The notes under the pieces are model-generated. The model worked only from the letters and a program-made list of their open reading frames with translations. It searched no databases and had not been told where the DNA came from. The translations under genes were made by a program, and so were the position numbers. 64,000 nucleotides of DNA. Source: JACPHD01 sp964431805. Lineage in GTDB: Bacteria > Patescibacteriota > Patescibacteriia > Patescibacteriales > GWC2-42-12. This document shows, piece by piece, positions 14,990 through 23,935 of the stretch (positions are counted from its first letter, which is position 1; every line of letters begins with the position of its first letter). The stretch lies in assembly GCA_964431805.1 (NCBI GenBank), contig CAYSKV010000001.1, positions 62,001 to 126,000 on the forward strand, given 5' to 3'.

Positions 14990-16730
14990 AATTAAAAATT
15001 GGTTTAAAAAATATTGGCGCATAATTATTATAACTATAGCGGCCGCCTGTTTTTTTATTGGTACGGCTAGTTTTAATTATTTTACGCAATCAACCGATTT
15101 TGTTAAATGGTTGTCGCCGGACGAATCGGCTAATTATAATTTTACAAAACTTTATACTCAGGAAGGCGAGCTAACGTTTTTTGAAAGATATAATATCTTA
15201 GCTCACGACATAATTCATCCCAGGAGTATTAGAAGTGATTTCGGTTATTTAAAACCGGTAAGTTTTCTCGGTATTATTTTAATCTATGGTAAAATCGCTA
15301 GTTTAACAACTTATAAAATTATACCTTATTTAACTCCGCTTTTCGCCGCTATCGGAATTATTTTTTATTATTTATTAGTTAAAATGATTTTTGGCAAACG
15401 TAACGCTTTAATTTCAGCTTTAATTTTAAGCGTTTTCCCGCCTTTGGTTTATTATAGCGCTCGTAGCATGTTCCATAACGTATTATTCATTGTTTTACTT
15501 ATAATCAGCCTTTATTTCGCTTGTTTATCGGTTAAAAAGAAAGAAAAAACATCAAATATAAGTAAAGCTAAGGCTGTATTTATAGATATTTTACCGGATT
15601 TATTCGCCGGCTTAAGCGGCATTTTTTTAGGCTTAACCATCATAACTCGTTCATCAGAATTAATTTGGTTAGCCCCGGTTTTCTTAATTATTTGGTTGTT
15701 TAATATTAAAAAGTTTGGCTTTATTAAGCCGCTAATTTTTATTGCTTGTTTATTTTTTGCTCTTACTCCCGCCATGTATTGGAATAAAATATTATATCAA
15801 TCGTATTGGCGCGGCGGTTATAACGAAATGAACCAGTCTATTATAAATATTGCTGGTGCTAGTTCAAACATTTTAAAAAGCGGGGTGGTAAATTCCGAAG
15901 CGATAAAAAATAGTTTAGTAGAAATAAAAAATAATTTTTTTCATTTTGGTTGGCAACCGTATAAAAGTTTAAAGATGCTTTATTTTTATTTCGTTAAAAT
16001 GTTTTATTGGATTTTTTGGCCGGCTCTTTTTGGCTTTTTGCTTTTATTTTCAAAAATAAAAAAGTGGCGCGCTAAGCATTATGTTTATTTAATTGCTTTA
16101 TTTACCGCCGCGGCCATTTTAATATCTTATTATGGCAGTTGGGATTTTCATGACAACCCAGATCCTAAAAGCCGCACTATCGGTAATTCTTATACTCGTT
16201 ATTGGCTGCCGATTTACCTGGGCGCTATTCCTTTGGCTGTTATTTTTCTAGTTAAACTATCAAATTTATTTAGGAAAAAAATATTAATTTATAGTTTTCG
16301 CGTCTTAATGATTTTATTGGTATTTTTTATTTCCATTAGATTTGTTTTAATCGGCTCCGAAGAGGGTTTAATAAAAACGGCTAAAAAACAACTAACGGTT
16401 CGCGCTGAATATGAACAAGTATTAAAATTAACCGAGAATAACAGCGTTATCGTTACCCAATATCACGATAAGTTTTTATTTCCAGCCAGAAAAGTTATTG
16501 TTGGCTTATTTGATGATCCTAATATGACGAAAGAATATGCGGTTTTAGCTAAAAAATTACCGGTTTATTACTATAATTTTACTTTCCCGGAAAAAGATAT
16601 TAATTATTTAAATAATAAAAAATTACCTGAGTTTAGTTTAAAGATAGAGGCCGTGGAAAAAGTTACTAAAGATTTTACGCTATATCGCTTATTGCCGGTA
16701 ATCGCGACAACAACGCAAGCGATAAAATAG
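14979..16730 (+). CDS. GT39/ArnT-like membrane glycosyltransferase
   Basis: A 583-residue protein with about 11 membrane helices. After the first helix the extracytoplasmic loop contains WLSPDESANYNFTKLY. The D-E pair there is where protein mannosyltransferases and ArnT keep their catalytic acidic residues. A second loop has YYSARSMFHN. These enzymes move a sugar from a polyprenyl-phosphate donor to protein or lipid on the outer face of the membrane. The likely donor maker is the GT2 at 9036. The start overlaps the methyltransferase gene by 11 bases. The acceptor is unknown. Confidence 0.75.
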   Translation: MRYKIKNWFKKYWRIIIITIAAACFFIGTASFNYFTQSTDFVKWLSPDESANYNFTKLYTQEGELTFFERYNILAHDIIHPRSIRSDFGYLKPVSFLGIILIYGKIASLTTYKIIPYLTPLFAAIGIIFYYLLVKMIFGKRNALISALILSVFPPLVYYSARSMFHNVLFIVLLIISLYFACLSVKKKEKTSNISKAKAVFIDILPDLFAGLSGIFLGLTIITRSSELIWLAPVFLIIWLFNIKKFGFIKPLIFIACLFFALTPAMYWNKILYQSYWRGGYNEMNQSIINIAGASSNILKSGVVNSEAIKNSLVEIKNNFFHFGWQPYKSLKMLYFYFVKMFYWIFWPALFGFLLLFSKIKKWRAKHYVYLIALFTAAAILISYYGSWDFHDNPDPKSRTIGNSYTRYWLPIYLGAIPLAVIFLVKLSNLFRKKILIYSFRVLMILLVFFISIRFVLIGSEEGLIKTAKKQLTVRAEYEQVLKLTENNSVIVTQYHDKFLFPARKVIVGLFDDPNMTKEYAVLAKKLPVYYYNFTFPEKDINYLNNKKLPEFSLKIEAVEKVTKDFTLYRLLPVIATTTQAIK

Positions 16731-16747
16731 ATTTTATAAATATTTTT

Positions 16748-17878
16748 ATGGAAAACACAAAAAAAATAAATCGTATTGGCATAGACGCTCGGTTTTACGG
16801 CCCAATAGGCAAGGGGTTGGGTAGATATACCCAGGAAGTTGTTGATAACATAATAAAGCTTGATCAAAAAAATAAGTACATTATATTTTTGCGTAAAGAA
16901 AATTTTTCTGATTTTAAATGTGATGACGTAAGAATAAAGAAAGTATTGGCTAATATAAAATGGTACGGTTTAAGCGAACAGATAATTTTTCCTTTTTACA
17001 TTCTTCGCGAGCGGTTAGATCTAATGCATTTTCCGCATTTTAATGTACCGATTTTTTGCCCGGTTAAATTTATTGTCACTATTCACGATTTAATTTTAAT
17101 AAAATTTCCGACTTTGCGCGCCACTACTTTAGGGCCGGTCGTTTATAAAATAAAAAATTTAGCTTATAAAATTGTGATTTCATTAGCGGTTAAGCGAGCT
17201 ATGAAAATTTTAGCGGTTTCAGAATATACAAAAAAGGCTGTTGTCGAACAATTTAAAGTTGATTCTAAGAAGGTCGTTGTAACTTATGAAGGCGTAGCCG
17301 AATTTTTAAAAACCCCTTTTAGTAAAGACAAAGAAAGTAATTTTAATAATAAACCTTATTTATTATATGTCGGCAATGGTTACCCGCATAAAAACTTAGA
17401 AGGTTTAATAAAAGTTTTTTCCGAAATAAATAAAACTAGACCAGAATTAAAATTAGTTTTAGTCGGCAAAGAAGATTATTTTTATAGTCGATTAAAACAA
17501 TACGCTAAAAATTTTTCTAATAACATTATTTTCCCTGGTTATGTTTCTGATGATAAGTTAAAAGAGTTATACGCTAACGCGGCTCTTTATATTTTCCCAT
17601 CGTTTTATGAAGGCTTTGGCTTGCCGCCGCTTGAAGCTATGGCGCATGGCTTAACGGTTGTAAGTTCGGATAAAACTTGCTTACCGGAAATACTCGGTGA
17701 AGCTGCTTTATATTTTAACCCTGACGATGAAATGGATATGAAAAATAAAATTGAGCAAGCGTTGGCTAATGAAAAATTGCGTGAGAATTTAATAAATAGG
17801 GGATATGAGCAGATAAAAAAATATAGTTGGAAAGATTGTGCGGAGAAAACATTAGAGGTTTATAAAAATAGTTTATAA
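16748..17878 (+). CDS. Family 4 glycosyltransferase
   Basis: A 376-residue GT-B enzyme starting MENTKKINRIGIDARFYGP. The acceptor-side loop is GLGRYTQEV. The donor domain has YVGNGYPHKNLEG and the motif EGFGLPPLEAMAHG. This subgroup resembles mannosyltransferases of O-antigen clusters, but the sugar is not certain. It ends the first glycan cluster and is followed by a bidirectional terminator. Confidence 0.85.
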   Translation: MENTKKINRIGIDARFYGPIGKGLGRYTQEVVDNIIKLDQKNKYIIFLRKENFSDFKCDDVRIKKVLANIKWYGLSEQIIFPFYILRERLDLMHFPHFNVPIFCPVKFIVTIHDLILIKFPTLRATTLGPVVYKIKNLAYKIVISLAVKRAMKILAVSEYTKKAVVEQFKVDSKKVVVTYEGVAEFLKTPFSKDKESNFNNKPYLLYVGNGYPHKNLEGLIKVFSEINKTRPELKLVLVGKEDYFYSRLKQYAKNFSNNIIFPGYVSDDKLKELYANAALYIFPSFYEGFGLPPLEAMAHGLTVVSSDKTCLPEILGEAALYFNPDDEMDMKNKIEQALANEKLRENLINRGYEQIKKYSWKDCAEKTLEVYKNSL

Positions 17879-17892
17879 TAATTTAAAAAAAG

Positions 17893-17920
17893 AGAACCGA
17901 GTCGTATAGACCTCGGTTCT
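17893..17920. terminator. Bidirectional intrinsic terminator
   Basis: AGAACCGAG (17893-17901) pairs with CTCGGTTCT (17912-17920). A run of A precedes the stem and TTTT follows, so the hairpin can stop both the + strand glycosyltransferase and the convergent minus-strand gene. Confidence 0.85.
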
Positions 17921-17957
17921 TTTAATTGTTACCTCCTAATTTTGCCAGCGGGTGATT

Positions 17958-18797
17958 TCACCCTACGGCCGATAATTTTTCGATTCGGAAGACTTTCTCA
18001 ACCCCTATTGCCTCCAATTTGAAGGAAGTGGTTTTCTCGCCTTCGTTGAGATGGGGGATGGTCAAGTTTTTATATTTGACGATTTCTCCCTTCTCGAACG
18101 TAACCCATTCATGCTGGACGACGAGATTTCTTCTGTGAAATCTGGCGATGCCGGTAGCCGTAGCCAGCGCGCCGATACCGTTTGCCTCGTTCCACCAGAT
18201 TACCCGACCTTGCTTTGTTACCAAACCTTCAGTCGTAATAGCCGGTTTAGGTTCATAACTTTTCGTCGATGCGAGATAGCTGGGCTTAATCAACCCTTGC
18301 AGGATTTTTCTCAGTGATTCCCAAGCCGGCATAGCAGGAACCACAACCTTATTCCCCTTACGAAATGCATATTCGTCCCATACGGGTTGCGTGGAAAGAT
18401 AAAATACTCCTCCACGCTTGGTAATGGCTATCTCCCAGATCCGGAAATGGCCAGTTACTAAAATCTCCAGCAACTTGAAATGATTATCCGGATACTTCGT
18501 GTATGGGCCTTTGGTGCCGCCATCAAACACCGGAATATTGCGGATGTATATTTTGATATTATCTTCTTCTGAGTGGTCACGTTTTAAAGTGACATCCAGC
18601 TGCCCGACTCTTTCCAAACCGTAAAATTTGCCGAAAGAACAAGCGGCCTGGTTAATGGTTAGTGTAACAGCGATTGTGCCCGGCGTTAAAACGCCGAGAT
18701 ATCCGTTTTCCAGAACTTTGATTTCTCTTCCTTTCTTATCCCTCAAAATAATTTCCACACCTTTACCAATTTCTTCAATAATCCTTGAGTCAATCAT
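17958..18797 (-). CDS. Hypothetical protein with a cold-shock-like segment
   Basis: The 279-residue protein has no signal peptide or membrane helix. I do not recognise the whole. Residues near 205-235 (GRVIWWNEANGIGALATATG, then ARFHRRNL) resemble the RNP1 region of cold-shock OB-fold domains (G-x-V-x-W-F-N-x-x-x-G-x-G-F-I), which suggests nucleic-acid binding. The gene is visibly richer in G+C than its neighbours and has a strong Shine-Dalgarno GGAGGA (18808-18803) five bases before the ATG. Most genes here lack one. A consensus promoter drives it alone. It may have been transferred or be highly expressed. Confidence 0.6.
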   Translation of the reverse strand: MIDSRIIEEIGKGVEIILRDKKGREIKVLENGYLGVLTPGTIAVTLTINQAACSFGKFYGLERVGQLDVTLKRDHSEEDNIKIYIRNIPVFDGGTKGPYTKYPDNHFKLLEILVTGHFRIWEIAITKRGGVFYLSTQPVWDEYAFRKGNKVVVPAMPAWESLRKILQGLIKPSYLASTKSYEPKPAITTEGLVTKQGRVIWWNEANGIGALATATGIARFHRRNLVVQHEWVTFEKGEIVKYKNLTIPHLNEGEKTTSFKLEAIGVEKVFRIEKLSAVG

Positions 18798-18886
18798 AGA
18801 GTTCCTCCGAAAAATAGTTATCCTGCTTGGGTTGGTTATTTGGTTAACGTTTTATTTACTTTGCAAAAGAACAATTGTAACTTTTT

Positions 18887-18915
18887 ATAATAACATATTG
18901 TATCAAATATGTCAA
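18887..18915 (-). promoter_or_regulatory. Consensus promoter of the cold-shock-like gene
   Basis: On the minus strand TTGACA (18915-18910), a 17-base spacer, and TATTAT (18892-18887). An inverted repeat ACATATT/AATATGT lies across the spacer and could bind a regulator. Confidence 0.75.
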
Positions 18916-18939
18916 TAATTGTAAAATAAATAAATATAT

Positions 18940-18969
18940 TTGTCTGAAAATATTTATTTATGTTATAAT
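18940..18969 (+). promoter_or_regulatory. Promoter of the DUF4012 gene
   Basis: TTGTCT at 18940-18945, an 18-base spacer, then TATAAT at 18964-18969 with TG immediately upstream (TGTTATAAT). The same extended -10 sequence precedes the subtilase and M23 peptidase genes. It is divergent from the minus-strand promoter at 18887-18915. Confidence 0.65.
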
Positions 18970-19014
18970 AATGTTGATAACTGAACCAAAATTTTTTTTG
19001 TTTTAAGAAATTAA

Positions 19015-21753
19015 ATGTCTTCAAATAAATTCCAAAATTTAAAAGTTAATTCGGACGTAAAATCGTCTCGTTTTGTTATAGATTTAAAGAAAGATTTAGA
19101 GCAAAATAACAACATTAAAGAAGTAAAAAAACGAAGTATAGAAACAAGGGTAGAGGAGAGGCTCGAGAAAATAGCTGAAATTGATTACAAAGGAGCTTTA
19201 AAAAAGGGGAAAGATAAAAGTGGGGCTTATTTTTCTAGTATAAAGAAAACCTTAAAATCAGAAATTTTTTCATTGCCAAAAATCTCTCTCAACGTTAAAA
19301 AAGATCATGAAAAAAAGAGTAAACTTTCCGCATCGCCAGTCGCGCATAGCAATAGTTATTTAATTTTCTTATCAAATCAACTAACGCTTATTGGTTTAGG
19401 AAAATTATTATATATTGTTTTAAAAAAAGTCTTTATTCTATTTTATAAAATTTGTTACGCGGCTGGTTGGGTAATAATGTTTATTTTAAGATTAGTTTAC
19501 TTTTTTGTTTTAGCTATAATTAAACCGATTATTAAAATCGTAAAACCTTTATTTTTTAAATCCCAAGTCGCTCTTTCCGGAACTTTACATGCTTTACCAA
19601 CCGGCTACCATTTAACGCAATCCGTTACTTTAGCCGCATCTGCAAAATTATTACATGGATTTAAAACGCGAGCAAAAGAAAAAAGAGAGAATACCGAATC
19701 ATTCAGAACAGAACCGATATATAACACTAAGTTTGCTTTATTAAAGCCAGTTTTAGTCTTCGCCGGCATATTATTAATTATAATTTTACCGGTTAAAGCG
19801 TTTACTTATTATAAAGTTATTGATGATGCTAAGGGTAAAGTTTTAGGCGCTAGCGAAAGCGCTATAGATGATTTAATTTCTGCAGGACAATCGGCGTTAG
19901 GTTTAAATTTTAATCAAGCCGGGCAAGGCTTTGAAAACGCCAGCAATAATTTTTTAAACGCGCAAAATGAACTCGAAAAAATTAATGGTTTAATATTTTC
20001 TATAGCTTCAATTTTACCTGACAAAAATATGCAGCTAGCCGCCGCCAGTAAAAATATTTTGCGCGCCGGCGAAGCGAGCGCTAATGCGGGTAAAAATTTA
20101 AGCTTAGCCATGGAAAGTATTTTTAGTTATAAAGAAAATAGCACTAATAGTATTTTAGAAAATTTAAGTTTACATGGACATAACGCCATAAATAATTTAA
20201 CTGAGTTAGACGAGGCATTAAATCAAATAGATAGCGAAGTCATTCCGGAAGATTACCAAAACCAATTTATTTTATTAAAACAAAAAACCGGCGAACTTAA
20301 ACGCGGCTTAGCGGAATTTATTAACTTAACTGATAGCTTGGGCGATTTTTTAGGCGCCAGCATGGATAAGCGTTATTTATTAGTCTTCCAAAATAATTCT
20401 GAACTGCGCGCTTCGGGCGGCTTTATCGGCAGTTTTGCTTTAATAGATTTTTCTAAAGGCGAGATTAAAAATATAGAAGTGCCGGGCGGCGGCAGTTATG
20501 ATACCGAAGCGGGTTTCTTAAAAAAAATAAAAGCGCCAGAACCTTTAGGATTAGTTAGAGCTGATTGGCATTTCTGGGACGCTAACTGGTGGCCTGATTG
20601 GCCGACTTCGGCGTCTAAATTGGCTTGGTTTTATGAAAATTCCGACGGCTCAACGGTTGATGGCGTGATTAGCTTTACACCTACAGTAATTGAAAATTTA
20701 TTAAAAATAATTGGCCCGATAGATTTAAAAGATAAATATGGTTTAGTTATTGATGCAGATAATTTTTGGCTAGAAACGCAAAAATTAGCCGAGCAAAAAC
20801 CAGACATAACTAAAGAGCCTAAAAAGATAATCGGCGATTTAATGAATAAAATTATTGAGGAGTTGCCTAAACGATTAAATAAAGATAATCTAGTGCCTTT
20901 ATTTAAAACGATTGAAAAATCGTTAGCTAGTAAAAACATTTTATTTTATTTTACGGACGAAAGCTTAGAGGCTAAAGTTGATGATTTAGGTTGGAGCGGT
21001 AGAATCAAAAACACAACCGGTGATTATTTAAATGTGATTAATTCTAATATTGCTGGCGGTAAGAGCGATCGAAAAGTTAAACAACAAATTATTCATCAAG
21101 CCGAGGTTCAGCTGGATGGCTCAATTATAGATAATTTAATTATTAGACGCGCTCATGAAGCAGTAAATCGCGAGCTATTTTCTGGCGTTAGAAACGTTGA
21201 TTGGTTAAGAATTTATGTGCCGCTCGGATCCGAGTTACTAGAAGTTAGCGGTTTTAAACCGGTAGATAAAATATTTTTTGATAAAGAAATCGCTGGCCTA
21301 ACCGACGACCCGGAAGTTTTAGCTAGCGAAGGCCAGGCGCAAACCGACGAATCGAGCGGTACAAAAATTTACAACGAGTTTAATAAAACCGTTTTTGCTA
21401 ATTGGTCGCAACTAGACCCAGGAGAAACTATTGAAATTAAAATAAAATATAAATTACCTTTTAAATTAACCGATAAAAAACAACCAGCCAGTCAAGAATT
21501 TGCAAATCAGTTACTTGAAAAATTTGGTTCAATTTTAAATCCAAGGGAGAAAAATTTATATTCATATTCTTTGCTAGTGCAAAAACAACCAGGCATGAAT
21601 TCGTCGACTATAGAGAGCGAGCTAAGATTAGGCGATAACTTTAAATCAATCTGGAAATACCCGAATAATTTAAATTCTAATTTAAATGGCTGGTCAATAA
21701 CCGAAGATTTAAACCAAGACGAAATAATGGCTATAATGGCAGAGGAAAAATAA
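19015..21753 (+). CDS. DUF4012 membrane-anchored surface protein
   Basis: A 912-residue protein. Residues 1-115 are charged and probably cytoplasmic. Residues about 120-180 are hydrophobic but interrupted, and a clear membrane helix lies near 245-265 (VFAGILLIIILPVKAFTYY). The extracellular part starts with a coiled region of helices (about 285-430). The DUF4012 domain follows, recognisable by RYLLVFQNNSELRASGGFIG near 455-474 and DWHFWDANWWPDWP. The function of the family is unknown; it is widespread in Patescibacteria and Chloroflexi-type lineages next to surface polymer genes. A paralogue's end is visible at 2-184. Confidence 0.82.
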   Translation: MSSNKFQNLKVNSDVKSSRFVIDLKKDLEQNNNIKEVKKRSIETRVEERLEKIAEIDYKGALKKGKDKSGAYFSSIKKTLKSEIFSLPKISLNVKKDHEKKSKLSASPVAHSNSYLIFLSNQLTLIGLGKLLYIVLKKVFILFYKICYAAGWVIMFILRLVYFFVLAIIKPIIKIVKPLFFKSQVALSGTLHALPTGYHLTQSVTLAASAKLLHGFKTRAKEKRENTESFRTEPIYNTKFALLKPVLVFAGILLIIILPVKAFTYYKVIDDAKGKVLGASESAIDDLISAGQSALGLNFNQAGQGFENASNNFLNAQNELEKINGLIFSIASILPDKNMQLAAASKNILRAGEASANAGKNLSLAMESIFSYKENSTNSILENLSLHGHNAINNLTELDEALNQIDSEVIPEDYQNQFILLKQKTGELKRGLAEFINLTDSLGDFLGASMDKRYLLVFQNNSELRASGGFIGSFALIDFSKGEIKNIEVPGGGSYDTEAGFLKKIKAPEPLGLVRADWHFWDANWWPDWPTSASKLAWFYENSDGSTVDGVISFTPTVIENLLKIIGPIDLKDKYGLVIDADNFWLETQKLAEQKPDITKEPKKIIGDLMNKIIEELPKRLNKDNLVPLFKTIEKSLASKNILFYFTDESLEAKVDDLGWSGRIKNTTGDYLNVINSNIAGGKSDRKVKQQIIHQAEVQLDGSIIDNLIIRRAHEAVNRELFSGVRNVDWLRIYVPLGSELLEVSGFKPVDKIFFDKEIAGLTDDPEVLASEGQAQTDESSGTKIYNEFNKTVFANWSQLDPGETIEIKIKYKLPFKLTDKKQPASQEFANQLLEKFGSILNPREKNLYSYSLLVQKQPGMNSSTIESELRLGDNFKSIWKYPNNLNSNLNGWSITEDLNQDEIMAIMAEEK

Positions 21754-21754
21754 A

Positions 21755-21887
21755 GCCTTTGAAAACTTTTTCAAAAAAAGTTTTCAATACTTTCCCCGCC
21801 TAAGCGGGATAAACAAAAAATATAACGTATCAAATTAAAATTTAATGGCCGTAGAGTTCTACTCGCTATTAAATTTTAATTTGATTA
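21755..21887. repeat. Two-hairpin intergenic element, copy 4, loop inverted
   Basis: Hairpin 1 is AAAACTTTTT with AAAAAGTTTT. A small palindrome CCCGCCTAAGCGGG follows. Hairpin 2 is a perfect 18-bp stem (21829-21846 with 21868-21885), ATCAAATTAAAATTTAAT on the left. Its loop reads GGCCGTAGAGTTCTACTCGC, the reverse complement of the loops in the other copies. Confidence 0.88.
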
Positions 21888-21900
21888 TAATAAATATTAT

Positions 21901-23922
21901 ATGAAAAACAACGAAATAAAAATAAAACAAGGTTCATCGAGTTTATCAGAATTTGTGCAACGACCAATTGCTTCTGATGAAGAAGTTGAAGCTTTTGATG
22001 AATATGCCGAAAACGAAGCGAAAGAAGAGGAAATAAAAGAAAGCCTAACGAAAATTTACCAAGATGATGACGGTAATAGAGTTGATGTTAAAAAGATGAT
22101 AATTAAGCAAAAGCGCGGTTTACTCTTTAACTTATTTACCTTTTTAGTTGTTTTATTTGTTTTCGCCGGCGCAATTTACGGCGCTTATAACTATATTTAT
22201 TTAAAAATTATTAACAGCAAATTATCGGCCACACTTGAGTTTGAAGCTAAAAAAGAAGTAGTTGCTGGCGAAGAATTTTATTATAACCTTAACTATAAAA
22301 ATGAAGATAAGGTTAGCTTTGGGAAAATTGAAATAAAAGTTCAATACCCGGATAATTTTATATTTTTAAGTAGCGAACCAGCGCCGACAAAAAATAATAA
22401 TATTTGGGAAATAGCTAATCTTGATCCGCATCGCAGCGATGTCATACGCATAAAAGGCAAATTGGCCGGACCGCTAGACTCAACTAATATTATTTTAGCT
22501 GATATGACCTATACGCCGCAAAATTTTTCTAGCGAATTTAAAAAATCAACTAGTTTTGAAACTAAAATAAATGACACTGGGCTTGATTTTTCATTTACTA
22601 ATTCTTCAAGCGCCGTAGTTAACGAAACTAATGAAATTATAGTAAAATTTAAACCTAAAACTGAAAATTATATTGATAATTTCCGTTTAAACATTGAATA
22701 CCAGGAAGAAGTGGAAATAATTAATACTGAATCAACTAGCCAGGCCAGCGCTCAAACAGCTTCAAGTTCACCCGCCGGCCAAGTAAATCCTCCGGTTGGT
22801 TTAATAATAGCTTCAAGTAGCCCAAACACTTGGCTTTTAAGCAACTTTAATAAGGACAGTAATGAATTTAAAATTAAGTTTAAAATTAAAGAAAAAAAAC
22901 AGCCGAGCCTTAATATTAAGCTAAAATTTGAATTACCGGAACAAACTTCTAATTCATTAGGCGAGCAGGCAAACTTACCAATAAAATATCATTCTTTTTT
23001 TGAAAAAGATTTTATTTATGACGTGATAAAAGGGGATTTAAATATAAATTTAATAATTAATGGTTCGCCGCTTGACCAGGGCACAGATTTCGGCAAAACT
23101 TTAAATTACTCTATTAATTATGCTAATAAGGGAGACACCGCCATGAAAGATGTTTTATTAATGGTGATTTTAGAAAGTGATTTTCTTGATTGGCAAACTT
23201 TAAGCGATCAAAGTAAAGGAACATTAAGCGGCAATACTATTAGTTGGAGCAAGCAAGAGATCCCAGTTTTAGCTGAATTGGCCAGCGGCGCTGAAGGCGT
23301 GATTGATTTCTCAATAAAATTAAAAAACCAATCAGAAATTGATTTAAGCAAAGCCTACCAAGTTAAAAGTTATGTGCAATATAGTATCGGAGGTAAAAGC
23401 GTTTCAGCCGATAGCCAAAGCAATACTATAATTAATAAAATCAACAGCGATTTAAATTTATCGGAACAAGTAAGATATTTTAATGATGATAATATTGCGG
23501 TTGGCTCAGGACCTTTACCGCCTAAAGTTGGGCAAAGCACTAGTTTAAAAGTTTATTGGTCAATTAATAATAATTTACATGAATTAAATGATTTGCAAGT
23601 TAGAGTAACCTTGCCAGCCAATGTAAGATGGGATAATAAAAATAGAACGTCCTATGGATTATTAAATTATGATAGCCAAGCCAATCAAGTTGTTTGGCAA
23701 TTAGGCCGTCTGCCGACTACGGTTTATAAAGCTGACGCCGAATTTAATATAAGCGTTAACCCGATTGAATCTGACAGAAATAAAATTATGATAATTTTAC
23801 CCGGCACTAATATAACTGCTATAGATACTGAAACCGGCGTGCAAATTAATAAAACCTTAAAAGCTAAAACTACTAAGCTAGAAGATGATAACATGGCCAG
23901 TAGCGACGGCATTATAGAATAA
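21901..23922 (+). CDS. Single-pass membrane protein with DUF11-like extracellular beta domains
   Basis: A 673-residue protein. An acidic cytoplasmic N-terminus (about 1-75) is followed by one membrane helix (about 78-105, FLVVLFVFAGAIYGAYNY). The rest is extracellular. Several segments have the pattern of DUF11/conserved-repeat immunoglobulin-like domains, for example LNYSINYANKGDTAMKDVLL near 400 and GSGPLPPKVGQSTSLKVYW near 540. There is no catalytic motif. It is likely a structural surface protein working with the DUF4012 protein upstream. It is separated from that gene by an intergenic element, and tgt follows after 13 bases. Confidence 0.72.
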   Translation: MKNNEIKIKQGSSSLSEFVQRPIASDEEVEAFDEYAENEAKEEEIKESLTKIYQDDDGNRVDVKKMIIKQKRGLLFNLFTFLVVLFVFAGAIYGAYNYIYLKIINSKLSATLEFEAKKEVVAGEEFYYNLNYKNEDKVSFGKIEIKVQYPDNFIFLSSEPAPTKNNNIWEIANLDPHRSDVIRIKGKLAGPLDSTNIILADMTYTPQNFSSEFKKSTSFETKINDTGLDFSFTNSSSAVVNETNEIIVKFKPKTENYIDNFRLNIEYQEEVEIINTESTSQASAQTASSSPAGQVNPPVGLIIASSSPNTWLLSNFNKDSNEFKIKFKIKEKKQPSLNIKLKFELPEQTSNSLGEQANLPIKYHSFFEKDFIYDVIKGDLNINLIINGSPLDQGTDFGKTLNYSINYANKGDTAMKDVLLMVILESDFLDWQTLSDQSKGTLSGNTISWSKQEIPVLAELASGAEGVIDFSIKLKNQSEIDLSKAYQVKSYVQYSIGGKSVSADSQSNTIINKINSDLNLSEQVRYFNDDNIAVGSGPLPPKVGQSTSLKVYWSINNNLHELNDLQVRVTLPANVRWDNKNRTSYGLLNYDSQANQVVWQLGRLPTTVYKADAEFNISVNPIESDRNKIMIILPGTNITAIDTETGVQINKTLKAKTTKLEDDNMASSDGIIE

Positions 23923-23935
23923 AGATGATTTTAGT

